Assembly: GCF_023015905.1 (NCBI RefSeq)
Contig: NZ_JALKBD010000018.1
Location: forward strand, 50,036 to 114,035
Length of the DNA: 64,000 nt
Source: Arenibacter sp. F20364
GTDB taxonomy: Bacteria > Bacteroidota > Bacteroidia > Flavobacteriales > Flavobacteriaceae
Direction of reading: 5' to 3'
The notes beneath the pieces were generated by a model. It saw nothing but the letters and a program-made list of their open reading frames with translations, was not told where the DNA came from and did not search any database. Of the stretch, positions 54,226 through 63,800 are shown piece by piece; positions within the stretch are counted from its first letter, which is position 1; the number at the start of each line of letters is the position of its first letter. The translations under genes and the position numbers were made by a program.

Positions 54226-56535
54226 CTATTTCCCTCTTATATTCTCCTTAAAGATATCAAAGTCCGATTTTACCTCTTTGGTAGGCCATGAATTATTGGT
54301 AGTGTCTATATCGGCAGTTTCGGCCTTTGGATCAATAACAATCCCCACCAACTCCTTACCGGAAGCGACGACCCTTTTTACTTCCTTATCATTTTTTCTC
54401 CAAATCTCAGCGGGATAGGTAATATTTTCCTTTGAACCATCAGCATAGGTATATTCAACGATCAAGGGCATAGGAATACCTCCTGGCTTGTTAAAAGTAA
54501 CCTCATAGAAATATTTGGGCTCCTTAATGGCATTTCTTTCTGCAACCGACATATTATCCATCATAAACTCCTTTAAGGTTTTTGAATTTTCTGTCGGCGC
54601 TTTTCCCTTTAGGTTTGGGTCGGCATCTTCACTGTCTCCTTCCGCCAAATATACCAAAGGTGGTAAATCTTCTTCCTTGATATTCCTTGCGGCCATGATC
54701 TCCCTCATCTGTTTCGAGGGCCTATCGGATACATAATATTTTTTCACTCCCTTTATACCAATATCCACATAGTCCGTAGTGTAAAACCAACTTCTCCAAT
54801 ACCAATCCAAATCAACGGCCGAGGCGTCCTCCATGGTCCTAAAGAAATCTTCTGGGGACGGATGTTTAAACATCCAACGTTTTGCATAGGTCTTAAAGGC
54901 ATGATCAAACAGCTCTCTTCCCATTACGGTCTCCCTAAGAATGTTTAGTGCAGTAGCAGGTTTGGCATAGGCATTATTTCCCAACTGATACACATTCTCT
55001 GGATTGGACATTATTGGCGCTATGGTACTTTGGTCACCGGACATATAGGGTATTATCTTGGAAGCTTCCCCTCTCCCTGACGGGTATTTGCTATTTGGAA
55101 CGATTGCTTCCGGGAAGGCTTCTCCAAATTCCTGCTCTGCCATGTACTGCATAAAGGTATCCAACCCTTCATCCATCCAACCCCACTGGCGCTCATCGGA
55201 GTTAACGATCATCGGGAAAAAGTTGTGTCCCACCTCATGTATAATTACGGAAATCATCCCGTATTTTACCCTATCCGAGTAAGTGCCGTCTTCATTGGGC
55301 CTTCCATAGTTCCAGCAAATCATAGGATATTCCATTCCTTGATTTTTGGCGTGCACTGATATTGCCTTGGGATAAGGATAATCAAAAGTATGGGCAGAAT
55401 AAGACTTTAAGGTATGAACCACGGCCTTGGTAGAATATTCCTCCCATAACGGGTTCCCTTCTTTTGGATACATGGAAATGGCCATGACATCCCTATTCCC
55501 TATTTTAACGGCCTGCATGTCGTAAATAAATTTACGTGAGCTGGCAAAACCGAAATCCCTAACATTTTCTGCCTTAAGTTTCCATGTTTTTTTCTTGTCC
55601 GAAAACCCCTTTTCGGCCTCTTCGGCTTCGGCCTGACTTACTATGATTACAGGTTTGTCATAGGATTTTTTTGCTTTCTCATAGCGACTTATCATTTCTT
55701 TGGAATATACTTCCTTCATATTCTGAAGCTCTCCGGTCCCATCCAAAATATGATCGGCCGGAACAGTAATATTAACCTCGTAATTCCCAAATGGGAGGGC
55801 AAATTCCCCGCTGCCCCAGAACTGATGGTTCTGCCATCCTTCTATATCGCTATAAACTGCCATTCTAGGGAAGAATTGTGCTATGACATACGCCCTGTTA
55901 CCGTCCTCTGGAAAGTACTCATATCCTGAACGCGCCCTATTTACGGTGTGGTCCGGAATGTTGTACCACCATTTAATGGAAAATGACACCTGTCCCTTAC
56001 TTTTTAGAACTTCGGGAAGATCTATCCGCATCATGGTCTGGTTTATAGTGTAGGGCAAGGCCTTACCATCGGAGTCCCTAACATATTCTATGTTGAATCC
56101 ACCATCGAAAGGCTCTGTCATATATTTGTTGGCAAAACTGGCTACCGGTTCGGCCACAGGCACACCTTCACTGTCACGCATAGGCGATTTGGAAGTTTTG
56201 GAACGAACGTTCTGATCTAACTGTACCCATAAAAATGAAAGGTCATCGGGTGAGTTATTGGTATAGGTAATGGTTTCTGAACCATAGATCTTGGCATTTT
56301 TATCATCAAGCTCAATGTCCATTTTATAATCTGCCTGCTGCTGATAATAATCCGGACCTGGCGCGCCCGAGGCCGATCTGTAGGTATTTGGGGTAGCAAA
56401 CTCTTCATAAAGCTGCTTAAATTTATTCTGATTAAGATGCCCGGGTTCCCGTTCATTCTTTACTTCTTCCTGTGCAAAAGTCACTGCTGCACATAGGATT
56501 AACAGCGAAGCAAAAACATGTTTCATTCTACTCAT
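54226..56535 (-). CDS. M1-family metallopeptidase (exported)
   Basis: A 769-residue zinc aminopeptidase-like enzyme with signal peptide (cleaved after TFAQ). N-terminal beta domain (YKMDIELDDKNAKIYGSE), then the gluzincin site HEVGH at 433-437 with the third ligand Glu in WMDEGLDTFMQY, 18-20 residues later as expected. The usual GxMEN exopeptidase motif is seen only as QGMEYPMICW, so substrate binding may differ from aminopeptidase N. Starts available are ATG 56535 and ATG 56526. Family is common in Bacteroidota; probably degrades peptides in the periplasm. Confidence 0.92.
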   Translation of the reverse strand: MSRMKHVFASLLILCAAVTFAQEEVKNEREPGHLNQNKFKQLYEEFATPNTYRSASGAPGPDYYQQQADYKMDIELDDKNAKIYGSETITYTNNSPDDLSFLWVQLDQNVRSKTSKSPMRDSEGVPVAEPVASFANKYMTEPFDGGFNIEYVRDSDGKALPYTINQTMMRIDLPEVLKSKGQVSFSIKWWYNIPDHTVNRARSGYEYFPEDGNRAYVIAQFFPRMAVYSDIEGWQNHQFWGSGEFALPFGNYEVNITVPADHILDGTGELQNMKEVYSKEMISRYEKAKKSYDKPVIIVSQAEAEEAEKGFSDKKKTWKLKAENVRDFGFASSRKFIYDMQAVKIGNRDVMAISMYPKEGNPLWEEYSTKAVVHTLKSYSAHTFDYPYPKAISVHAKNQGMEYPMICWNYGRPNEDGTYSDRVKYGMISVIIHEVGHNFFPMIVNSDERQWGWMDEGLDTFMQYMAEQEFGEAFPEAIVPNSKYPSGRGEASKIIPYMSGDQSTIAPIMSNPENVYQLGNNAYAKPATALNILRETVMGRELFDHAFKTYAKRWMFKHPSPEDFFRTMEDASAVDLDWYWRSWFYTTDYVDIGIKGVKKYYVSDRPSKQMREIMAARNIKEEDLPPLVYLAEGDSEDADPNLKGKAPTENSKTLKEFMMDNMSVAERNAIKEPKYFYEVTFNKPGGIPMPLIVEYTYADGSKENITYPAEIWRKNDKEVKRVVASGKELVGIVIDPKAETADIDTTNNSWPTKEVKSDFDIFKENIRGK

Positions 56536-56592
56536 ATTTGAAATTGATTTTTTAGCGCGGGAATTTAACAATTATATAACGGATTGTATTAA

Positions 56593-57102
56593 TTACTTCA
56601 AGTTTAACATTCCTTTATTATTCTCCCTGATAAGCACAAAACTCTTTTTTTGATTTTGGAGTTTAAAGTGGACCACATTTTTTTGTTCCTCATAGATATC
56701 CATTAGCACTTCGTTTTGCACGGAAATATTGGTCACGGTACTTATATCGACTTTAGGCACCTCCAAATAGCAGATCATAATATCGTTATCATATATTTTT
56801 CCCAAAAAGTTGTATGCAACATCCTTATCGTTTATAGCTAGGGCAAACTTGGTTCTGAGGTATTTCTCAATGTATTCATTGGCCTGGGAAGACTCGTCCT
56901 TGGAGGCCAAATTGCCCGTAAAGCCGTACCTCTCCTGCAACACCTTATCAAAATCGTCGATAAAAATCCTGGTCGTAATCTGCAGCGCCTTGTCCTTATC
57001 GGAGTAACCAATACTGGTTACACTTATGTAAAACTTATGTGCTACCGTGAATGCAAACAATGGCAATAACAGTACTACAAGGGTCTTCTTTATTAATTGC
57101 AT
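56593..57102 (-). CDS. DUF6702 family protein
   Basis: A 169-residue exported protein with N-terminal hydrophobic signal (LVVLLLPLFAFTVAHKFY). The mature part begins HKFYISVTSIGYSDKDKAL and contains ITTRIFIDDFDKVL, the pattern of the DUF6702 family, common in Bacteroidota and usually just upstream of an M1 peptidase gene as here (58-bp gap). Function unknown; probably co-transcribed with the peptidase. Confidence 0.85.
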   Translation of the reverse strand: MQLIKKTLVVLLLPLFAFTVAHKFYISVTSIGYSDKDKALQITTRIFIDDFDKVLQERYGFTGNLASKDESSQANEYIEKYLRTKFALAINDKDVAYNFLGKIYDNDIMICYLEVPKVDISTVTNISVQNEVLMDIYEEQKNVVHFKLQNQKKSFVLIRENNKGMLNLK

Positions 57103-57427
57103 ACTATTTTATATCCGACAAAAATAAGCAATGACCGTGCCATTTGTTAGACTATTGAAGGGAAATTTTTATTGTTTAGATGTAAGAATTGAGATGCTAG
57201 ATGCTAGACTTTAGATTTGGACCCTTAACCTTTGACTTTGAATTTTGAACCTTGCACAGCTATGTCCTTAACCGGAAGCCATTAGCTACTATTGTCCGGT
57301 CGAGGGCAGTCGAGACCTCATTCGGTGTGCCAGTAGTGAGTAGTGAGAATTGAGAATCTAGATTCTAGATTCTAGAGTCAGTTAACTAGACAAAAGTTTT
57401 CAGTTCAATGTTATAAAGTTCAAAGCC

Positions 57428-57493
57428 GTCACTTCGAGTGATCCGACAAAGGAGGATTGTATCGAGAACTGACGATAGTACTTTCCTTTCCGA
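57428..57493. repeat. Variant module with inverted inner part
   Basis: The right flank TGACGATAGTACTTTCC is shared with the 70-bp modules. The preceding arms read TTCGAGT...GTATCGAGAA, the reverse complement of the arms TTCTCGATAC...ACTCGAA in the other copies. The middle differs and lacks the AAATGCC stem. Confidence 0.8.
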
Positions 57494-57498
57494 CCTCA

Positions 57499-57575
57499 AC
57501 TGCCCACTGATTACTGCCAACTGTTCACTGTTCACTGTTTACTGTTCACTGCCAACTGTTCACTGAAAACTGCCC
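57499..57575. repeat. Heptanucleotide ACTGNNN array, 11 units
   Basis: Eleven consecutive 7-bp units with fixed ACTG and variable three bases (CCC, ATT, CCA, TTC, TTC, TTT, TTC, CCA, TTC, AAA, CCC). Confidence 0.9.
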
Positions 57576-57582
57576 ACTCTCC

Positions 57583-57652
57583 ATCAAGTGTTCTCGATAC
57601 AAAATGCCTACTGGCATTTCACTCGAACTGACGATAGTACTTTCCTTTCCGA
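57583..57652. repeat. 70-bp stem-loop module, copy A
   Basis: Runs from ATCAAGTGTTCTCGATAC to CTTTCCTTTCCGA. The core AAATGCC-TACT-GGCATTT (57602-57619) is a perfect 7-bp stem with a 4-base loop, flanked by TCGA-containing arms. Confidence 0.9.
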
Positions 57653-57657
57653 TTTCA

Positions 57658-57727
57658 ACTGCCCACTGATTACTGCCAACTGTTCACTGAAAACTGCCCA
57701 CTGTTCACTGTTTACTGTTCACTGTTA
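57658..57727. repeat. Heptanucleotide ACTGNNN array, 10 units
   Basis: Ten units (CCC, ATT, CCA, TTC, AAA, CCC, TTC, TTT, TTC, TTA), then two decayed ATTGNTC units up to the stop codon of the next gene. The first four triplets equal those of the array at 57499. Confidence 0.9.
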
Positions 57728-57742
57728 ATTGATCATTGTTCC

Positions 57743-58546
57743 TCACTCCATCTCATTATTTTTCCTATAAATGACACTTTTCTGTTTTATAAATTCCCAA
57801 ATAGCAAATAGGTCCTGACTATCCACAACCGCATTAAAATTGGTATCGACCTCACAGTAATAGAGGAAATCGTCTATTTTTTCCAAGGGAATTTTGAGTT
57901 GTAAAACAAACAGACTATCGGCGAATTCGGTTCTCAGTTGTTGGGATTTGTTGTATTTAATATCCCGAGCTACGCGTTTCTTCAACATTTTGGTGCGCCC
58001 ACTTATGGCATTGATCAACGGATTAAAAGGAATACTGGTCATCATCCCAATAGTCATAGGCCCCATAGAGGCTTCCCTAAGCAATCGTTCGCTCTGCATC
58101 AAGGGCTTTACATGGGCATTCGGTAGCCCTAAGCTAGTGGCAGAAATTACAGGTCCCACATCCATATTGTTCATATCCCTATCCAGCTCCCCAGTTAGGT
58201 TATAAGGCATAACGATAACCTCATCCAAAGCAATATTGGATTCCTCAAGAGGAACGGATAAAAATTTGCTTTCCAAGATACTGGCATTTACTACAATTTC
58301 CTTGCGCTTATATTGCACGGCAGAAAAAATAAGGGTATCGTTTAGGCGTACAGCTATGGAAAAAAATCCATCTATATCGGTTATGGCAGCTTTTTTTGTA
58401 GTGGTATTGAGCACATGGGTGGCAGCAACATCGCCATCTTCACTATACACTTTACCCTCCAAAGTCTTGGAAAAATCCTGTGCCATTAGCGCTTGTGCAA
58501 ATACACAATAAAAAATAAAAACCAAATATATTGGAACAATACGCAC
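57743..58546 (-). CDS. Carboxypeptidase-regulatory-like domain protein (paralogue 1)
   Basis: A 267-residue exported protein with signal peptide (ending ALMAQ). Residues 28-115 form a CarboxypepD_reg-like beta-sandwich: LEGKVYSEDGDVAATHVLN, DIDGFFSIAVRLNDTLIFSA, and LDEVIVMPYNL, as in the front part of TonB-dependent receptors. The rest is helical with basic patches (SGRTKMLKKRVARDIKYNK) and ends in a conserved acidic-amphipathic segment (PLEKIDDFLYYCEVD). It shares that C-terminal block with the gene at 59041 and both end in E-M-E. Function unknown; possibly cell-envelope assembly. Confidence 0.82.
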   Translation of the reverse strand: MRIVPIYLVFIFYCVFAQALMAQDFSKTLEGKVYSEDGDVAATHVLNTTTKKAAITDIDGFFSIAVRLNDTLIFSAVQYKRKEIVVNASILESKFLSVPLEESNIALDEVIVMPYNLTGELDRDMNNMDVGPVISATSLGLPNAHVKPLMQSERLLREASMGPMTIGMMTSIPFNPLINAISGRTKMLKKRVARDIKYNKSQQLRTEFADSLFVLQLKIPLEKIDDFLYYCEVDTNFNAVVDSQDLFAIWEFIKQKSVIYRKNNEME

Positions 58547-58679
58547 TACGTTCTTGTTATTGTGGATTACTTTTTCCAGTCCTGTCAGAATTGAGATACT
58601 GGATGTTGGATTTTAGACATTAAACATTCAACTTTTAACTTTGAACTATCACTGCCCAACTGATTACTGTTCACTCTCA

Positions 58680-58749
58680 ATCAAGTGTTCTCGATACAAA
58701 ATGCCTACTGGCATTTCACTCGAACTGACGATAATACTTTCCTCTCCGA
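58680..58749. repeat. 70-bp stem-loop module, copy B
   Basis: Same as copy A apart from two single-base changes in the right flank (ATAATACTTT and CCTCTCCGA). The AAATGCC/GGCATTT hairpin is intact. Confidence 0.9.
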
Positions 58750-58815
58750 CATCAACACAACTGATTACTGTTTACTGACCACTGCCCACTGTTCAATGAA
58801 AACTGTTCACTCTCG

Positions 58816-58885
58816 ATCAAGTGTTCTCGATACAAAATGCCTACTGGCATTTCACTCGAACTGACGATAGTACTTTCCTTTCCGA
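58816..58885. repeat. 70-bp stem-loop module, copy C
   Basis: Matches copy A over its whole length by eye. Preceded by ACTGTTC-ACTCTCG, the usual end of a heptamer array. Confidence 0.9.
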
Positions 58886-58939
58886 CTTCAACTGCCCACT
58901 GATTACTGCCCACTGTTCAATGAAAACTGTTCACTCTCA

Positions 58940-59009
58940 ATCAAGTGTTCTCGATACAAAATGCCTACTGGCATTTCACTCGAACTGACGATAGTACTTT
59001 CCTCTCCGA
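58940..59009. repeat. 70-bp stem-loop module, copy D
   Basis: Same hairpin and flanks as copies A-C, with CCTCTCCGA at the right end as in copy B. It is followed by four ACTGNNN units that reach the TAG of the next gene. Confidence 0.9.
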
Positions 59010-59040
59010 CATCAACTGTTCACTGTTCACTGACCACTGA

Positions 59041-59790
59041 CTACTCCATTTGCTCCAGATAGGTCTTGCTATGGGTAACCAGGAAATCTATGAGCTGAAA
59101 TTCATTACGCTTTTGCAACAAAGACCTTTCTGGCAATTGGGTATCGCAATACAGCAAAAAATCGTCTATTTTATCTTGGGGCAGTTTTAGGTCCAGCACA
59201 AAAAACTCATCATCATATACCTGCCTTAGAACCTCGCTTACCTTCAAAGGCTGCCGATCAACATCCGTATCGTTCCCTTTGGCCGCCAACATTAGCGCTT
59301 TAAAAATATTAACAAAATTAAGTCCGTCCTTCATTCCTTTGTCCGCATCGGACAGGGCTATATTCTCCACCGCCGTTAAACGGTCCGTTTCATAATTGTA
59401 TTCCTTGTCCAGGAATTCTTTGTTCTGGGCCTGAAGAAATTTTTCCTGATTTTCGGGTGTTACCACCACCTCGTCCAACTCGGTCACCTTTTCGGTCACC
59501 TCTACCACCAACCTGTTATTTTCCAGAATATCAGAGGTAATATCTACCACCTTCAACTGGTAGTTTATGGCCGTAAACACCAATTGGTCGCCTACTTTCA
59601 CCATAATCCCAAATTCCCCTTTGTCATTGGTAATCGTAGCTCTTTCGGTGGTCACATTAATAACATTCTCGTTGGGAACGTTCACATTTCTATAAAGTAC
59701 CTGTCCCCTTAAATATTGGCGGTCATCATCCTGTGAATAGGACATTGCAACACATAAGAAGAAAAGCAGTAAGAGTATTCTATTTCGCAT
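59041..59790 (-). CDS. Carboxypeptidase-regulatory-like domain protein (paralogue 2)
   Basis: A 249-residue exported protein, signal peptide ending AMSYSQ. Same architecture as the gene at 57743: beta-sandwich (LRGQVLYRNVNVPNENVINV, TNDKGEFGIMVKVGDQLVFTA, VTELDEVVVTPE) then a helical half ending KLPQDKIDDFLLYCDTQ and a short tail to E-Q-M-E. The two are diverged tandem paralogues, each followed by the same kind of repeat array. Cell-envelope role inferred only from the domain. Confidence 0.82.
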   Translation of the reverse strand: MRNRILLLLFFLCVAMSYSQDDDRQYLRGQVLYRNVNVPNENVINVTTERATITNDKGEFGIMVKVGDQLVFTAINYQLKVVDITSDILENNRLVVEVTEKVTELDEVVVTPENQEKFLQAQNKEFLDKEYNYETDRLTAVENIALSDADKGMKDGLNFVNIFKALMLAAKGNDTDVDRQPLKVSEVLRQVYDDEFFVLDLKLPQDKIDDFLLYCDTQLPERSLLQKRNEFQLIDFLVTHSKTYLEQME

Positions 59791-59976
59791 TTTTTTATTT
59801 AAAATTAGATAAATTAAGCTTCAAATATCCTATTTTTCTCAAAGAAATAAACTCAAATGCTGCTTTTCTACCAATATCGGATAAAGAAAAAGCAAGTTGG
59901 GTTCATAAAAAAGCAACACACCTTTAAACTTTTGTTAATTTGTATCTTGCCTATCCGTTTTCAAAGAATCGAACAC

Positions 59977-60672
59977 ATGAAAAAAAAAATATTATTGGCC
60001 AGTACCTCTACCCTCTTTGGACAGGAGTATCTGGAATATCTCATGGAAGAATTAGAGTCCTTTTTTGAAGGCTGTACCACCATCACCTTTATTCCTTACG
60101 CCAGGCCCGGCGGTATTTCCCATGAGGATTATACTGCCCTGGCAACTACCGCCTTTTCCAAAATAAATAAACAGGTGGTAGGGCTCCATACTTTTACCGA
60201 TCCGCTAGAAGGCCTCGCGCAAGCGGAAGGCATTTTTACAGGTGGGGGAAATACCTTTCTCCTAGTGCAGCAATTGCACCAATTACAGCTTATAAACCCT
60301 TTGAAGGCAAAAATAGAGTTGGGCACCCCATACCTTGGAACCAGCGCGGGCAGTAACATTGCCGGCCCAAGCATGAGGACCACCAATGATATGCCCATAG
60401 TATACCCCTCCAGTTTTGATACTTTGGGTGCGGTAAACTTTAATCTTAATCCCCATTATTTGGATCCGGACCCCAATAGCCAACATAAAGGCGAAACTAG
60501 GGAAACTAGGATCCGTGAATTTCATATCTTTAATACTACCCCCGTAATTGGCCTCCGTGAGGGCAACTATATTTTGGTGAACGGAGACCACAAAATGCTT
60601 AAGGGCGAGGGTACGGCGCGCATCTTTGAAGCTGGAAAAAAACCTTATGAAAGTAAGAATATTCCCTTTTAA
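59977..60672 (+). CDS. pepE: Dipeptidase E (peptidase family S51)
   Basis: A 231-residue serine peptidase hydrolysing Asp-X dipeptides. The nucleophile Ser lies in YLGTSAGSNIAGPSM, with GIFTGGGNTFLLVQQL before it and FNLNPHYLDPD (catalytic His) after it. No signal peptide: cytoplasmic. ATG 59977 (MKKKILLAS) is preferred; 40 open codons before it are AT-rich and lack family similarity. Divergent from the paralogue pair. Confidence 0.93.
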   Translation: MKKKILLASTSTLFGQEYLEYLMEELESFFEGCTTITFIPYARPGGISHEDYTALATTAFSKINKQVVGLHTFTDPLEGLAQAEGIFTGGGNTFLLVQQLHQLQLINPLKAKIELGTPYLGTSAGSNIAGPSMRTTNDMPIVYPSSFDTLGAVNFNLNPHYLDPDPNSQHKGETRETRIREFHIFNTTPVIGLREGNYILVNGDHKMLKGEGTARIFEAGKKPYESKNIPF

Positions 60673-60745
60673 CGGAGATACATTTCAGTTCACCTAGTAG
60701 TAACGTATTTTACCCGATAAAACTGTGTATATCTTACGATAATTT

Positions 60746-60753
60746 TACTTTTG
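60746..60753 (+). promoter_or_regulatory. Putative -7 element for the long repeat gene
   Basis: TACTTTTG matches TAnnTTTG, 137 bp upstream of the ATG at 60891, implying a long leader if used. No good -33 box is visible. Confidence 0.35.
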
Positions 60754-60798
60754 ATAGCCCAAGTTTTAAAAGTATAAGTGCCCGATTTATAAGGCAGT

Positions 60799-60820
60799 AT
60801 GGATTTAAGTACAAATCCAT
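60799..60820 (+). promoter_or_regulatory. Leader stem-loop before the long repeat gene
   Basis: ATGGATTT (60799-60806) and AAATCCAT (60813-60820) form a perfect 8-bp stem with loop AAGTAC, extendable by CAG/CTG. It lies between the putative promoter and the start codon. Confidence 0.45.
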
Positions 60821-60890
60821 GGGCTGTTGGCACAAAAACTTAAAACCTTGAACACTTTAAGCAATAGGAGAACACTAAAAAAAATTGAAA

Positions 60891-63800
60891 ATGAAATATA
60901 TCCACTTCTTTTTTTGCCTGCTATTGGGAATGGCCGTGCAGGCCCAGATAAAGATCGGGGACAACCCGCAAAATATAGACCCTAGTTCTGTACTGGAACT
61001 GGAAAGTAGTTCCAGGGTATTGGTCATTACCCGTGTAAACACCGCACAAATGGACGCCATTATACCCTCGGCAGGGGCATTGGTATATAATACGGATATA
61101 GAATGTATCCATTATTATACGGGTGTGGAATGGAAAGACATCTGCGATGCGGTGGCCGGTTCCATTACCTTTACTTCGGACGATGGTACGGTTGTAATTA
61201 CTTCCACCGGAGGCAATAACTACGACCTAAAGGTGGGGGAGATTACGGGAATGAACATTGTAAACGAAACCGTTTTTGGCGCCGATATTGCAACGGCCAC
61301 AATTGGGGAGCGACAATTGGCACCCAATTCTGTTGGTTCTTCCGAACTACAGGACAATACCGTAGGAAAAGATGAAATACAGGAAGCTGCAGTAGGTACC
61401 TTGGAGATAATAGACGGTACTATTAAACCGGAAGACATGGAACCCGGGGCCTTTGATCAGTTGTTGACGACCGATGCCGCCGGCAATGTGGTATGGCTAA
61501 ATAAGAACGAGCTAGGCGCTACCCAGGCAGACCAGTCTACCATTACAGGGGCGGGCACATTGGCAGACCCTATAAAAGTTGGGAACACTGTATTGGGAGA
61601 CATTTTGGCCAATGCCACTGCAATTACAACCAAGGAAGATGTGGCCAACAAATCGGACGATACGGCCCTAGGAAACTCTACCACCCTCTACCCCACCCAA
61701 AATGCGGTAAAGACCTATGTGGACCAATTGGCAGGAGCGGCCAGCACTTTAGCAGATGGAAATATTTTTGTGGGCAGTGCCGGCAATGTGGCCACAGGAG
61801 TCCCCATGGGTGGGGACGCTACTATTGACAATACCGGCTTGGTGACTATTGCCGATCTTGCGATAACTTCCCCAAAAATAGCTGATAATGCCGTAGGCCA
61901 ACCCCATCTAGCCGACAATTCTGTTATCTCCAATAAAATATTGAATGGCAATGTTACTCCCATTAAAATTCAACCAGGAGCCGCTAATCAGATCATGACC
62001 ACAAATACGCTTGGGGTGGTGACTTGGCAACCGATTTCAGCAGTGGGCGGCAATCAGGATTTAGCTAGTGTACTAGGTTTTGGAACCAATGCTGGAAACA
62101 ACCAAATAAACAATTTAGCCAACCCTACCGATCCTCAGGATGCTGCCACCAGAGCTTATGTGGATGCCCAGGTGGGTGGCGTTGGCGGAACCGGGGACAT
62201 AACGTCCACTGATCTGACCATAACCGGAGGCACTAATGCAGCCTTTAATGACGTGAATCTTGAAATTACTGCCGGGGCTGTGGGTACTGCCGAACTAGCA
62301 GACAACTCAGTAAATTCTACAAAAATTATAGACGGTGCGGTGCAAACTGTTGATATTGCCAATAATTCTGTTTCACCACTTAAGATTGAATCTCCAGGTG
62401 CCGCAAACCAAATGTTGACTACGGATGGTACCAATGCGGTGACATGGGTACCGATTGCTGCTGGATCTACAGAGTTAGCAGATCAGGTTACCATTGTTGG
62501 AGACGGAACAACCGGCAATGAGTTTGAAGTAGCTGATAATTCTATTGCTCCTATCAAAATACAATCGCCAGGCGCTGCAAATCAGATGTTGACAACCGAT
62601 GGGGCGAATACAGTAACGTGGGTACCTATTGCTGCTGGCTCTACAGAATTGGCAGATCAGGTTACCATTGTAGGAGACGGAACAAGCGGGAATGAATTTG
62701 AAGTGGCCGACAATTCTATTAGCCCGGCAAAAATAGAAACTCCTGGCACTCCAAACCAGATGTTGACTACCGATGGTAGCAATACCGTAACTTGGGTTCC
62801 CATTGCAGCTGGCTCTACCGAATTGGCAGATCAGGTTACTATTGTGGGAGATGGATCAACCGGAAACGAATTTGAAGTGGCAGATGGAGCTATTAATTCG
62901 AACAAAATAACGGATGGCACTATTCAGGCTATTGATATAAGTCCAAATGCAGTTACAACAGCAGCAATCCTTGATGCCAATGTAACCCCAATAAAAATTT
63001 CACCTGGAACAAATGGCCAGTTTTTAAGTACCACTGGCGGAGCCGTAGTTTGGGATAATTTACCAGGGGGCGTAGGTGGAACCGTTGAAGCTGATGGTGT
63101 CACTATTGAGGGTAATGGAGTTAGTCCAAACCCTTTACAGGTAATGGACGGCGGTATTACCTCTACACAAATTTTAGATTTGACCATTGCAACTGTTGAC
63201 ATTGCAGATAACAACGTAACTCCAGCAAAAATTGAACAAGGTGCTGCTGGACAGGTTCTTACCACCGATGGTACAGGTGATGTAGTTTGGGCAGCTCCTG
63301 CTGCTGGATCAGTTTCCGTTGACGGTACTACCATAACCGGGGACGGTAACCTGACAAACCTTTCGGTCCCAACGGGCGGCATTACTACTACGCAAATTTT
63401 TGACGGAACTATAGCAACAGCAGATATTGCGGACAATAACGTAACTCCTACTAAAATAGAGCAAGGTGCCACAGGACAAGTATTGACCACCGATGGTGCA
63501 GGGGACGTAGTATGGGCCGTTCCTGCTGCTGGTTCAGTTTCTGCCGATGGCACTACAATAACCGGCGATGGAAACATCACAGACCTTTCAGTTCCGACAG
63601 GTGGAATCACTACAGTACAGATTTTGGATGGCACTATAGCAACAGCGGATATTGCCGATGCAAACGTAACTCCAGCTAAAATAGAGCAAGGTGCTACCGG
63701 ACAGGTATTGACCACCGATGGTGCAGGGGACGTAGTCTGGGCCGTTCCTGCTGCTGGTTCAGTTTCTGCCGATGGCACTACAATAATTGGCGATGGAAAC

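Larger units (their letters stand above)
57103..57742. repeat. Repeat-rich intergenic region 1
   Basis: 640 bp without a gene. After a segment of TTTGAAC-like short repeats (about 57190-57260) and a CTAGATT run (57356-57378) come the inverted module (57428-57493), a heptamer array (57499-57575), a 70-bp module (57583-57652) and another heptamer array (57658-57727). The last array stops one base before the TGA of the neighbouring reverse gene. Confidence 0.85.
58547..59040. repeat. Repeat-rich intergenic region 2
   Basis: 494 bp without a gene. It carries TTTTAACTTTGAAC-type short repeats (58585-58650), then three 70-bp modules (58680, 58816, 58940) separated by ACTGNNN heptamer arrays, the last of which runs into the stop codon of the reverse gene at 59041. 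Confidence 0.88.

Noticed and set aside
57499..59009. Possible CRISPR array
   Set aside because: The spacing elements are themselves ACTGNNN repeats rather than unique spacers, the module distances vary (124, 136 bp and more), and no cas gene is in the window.
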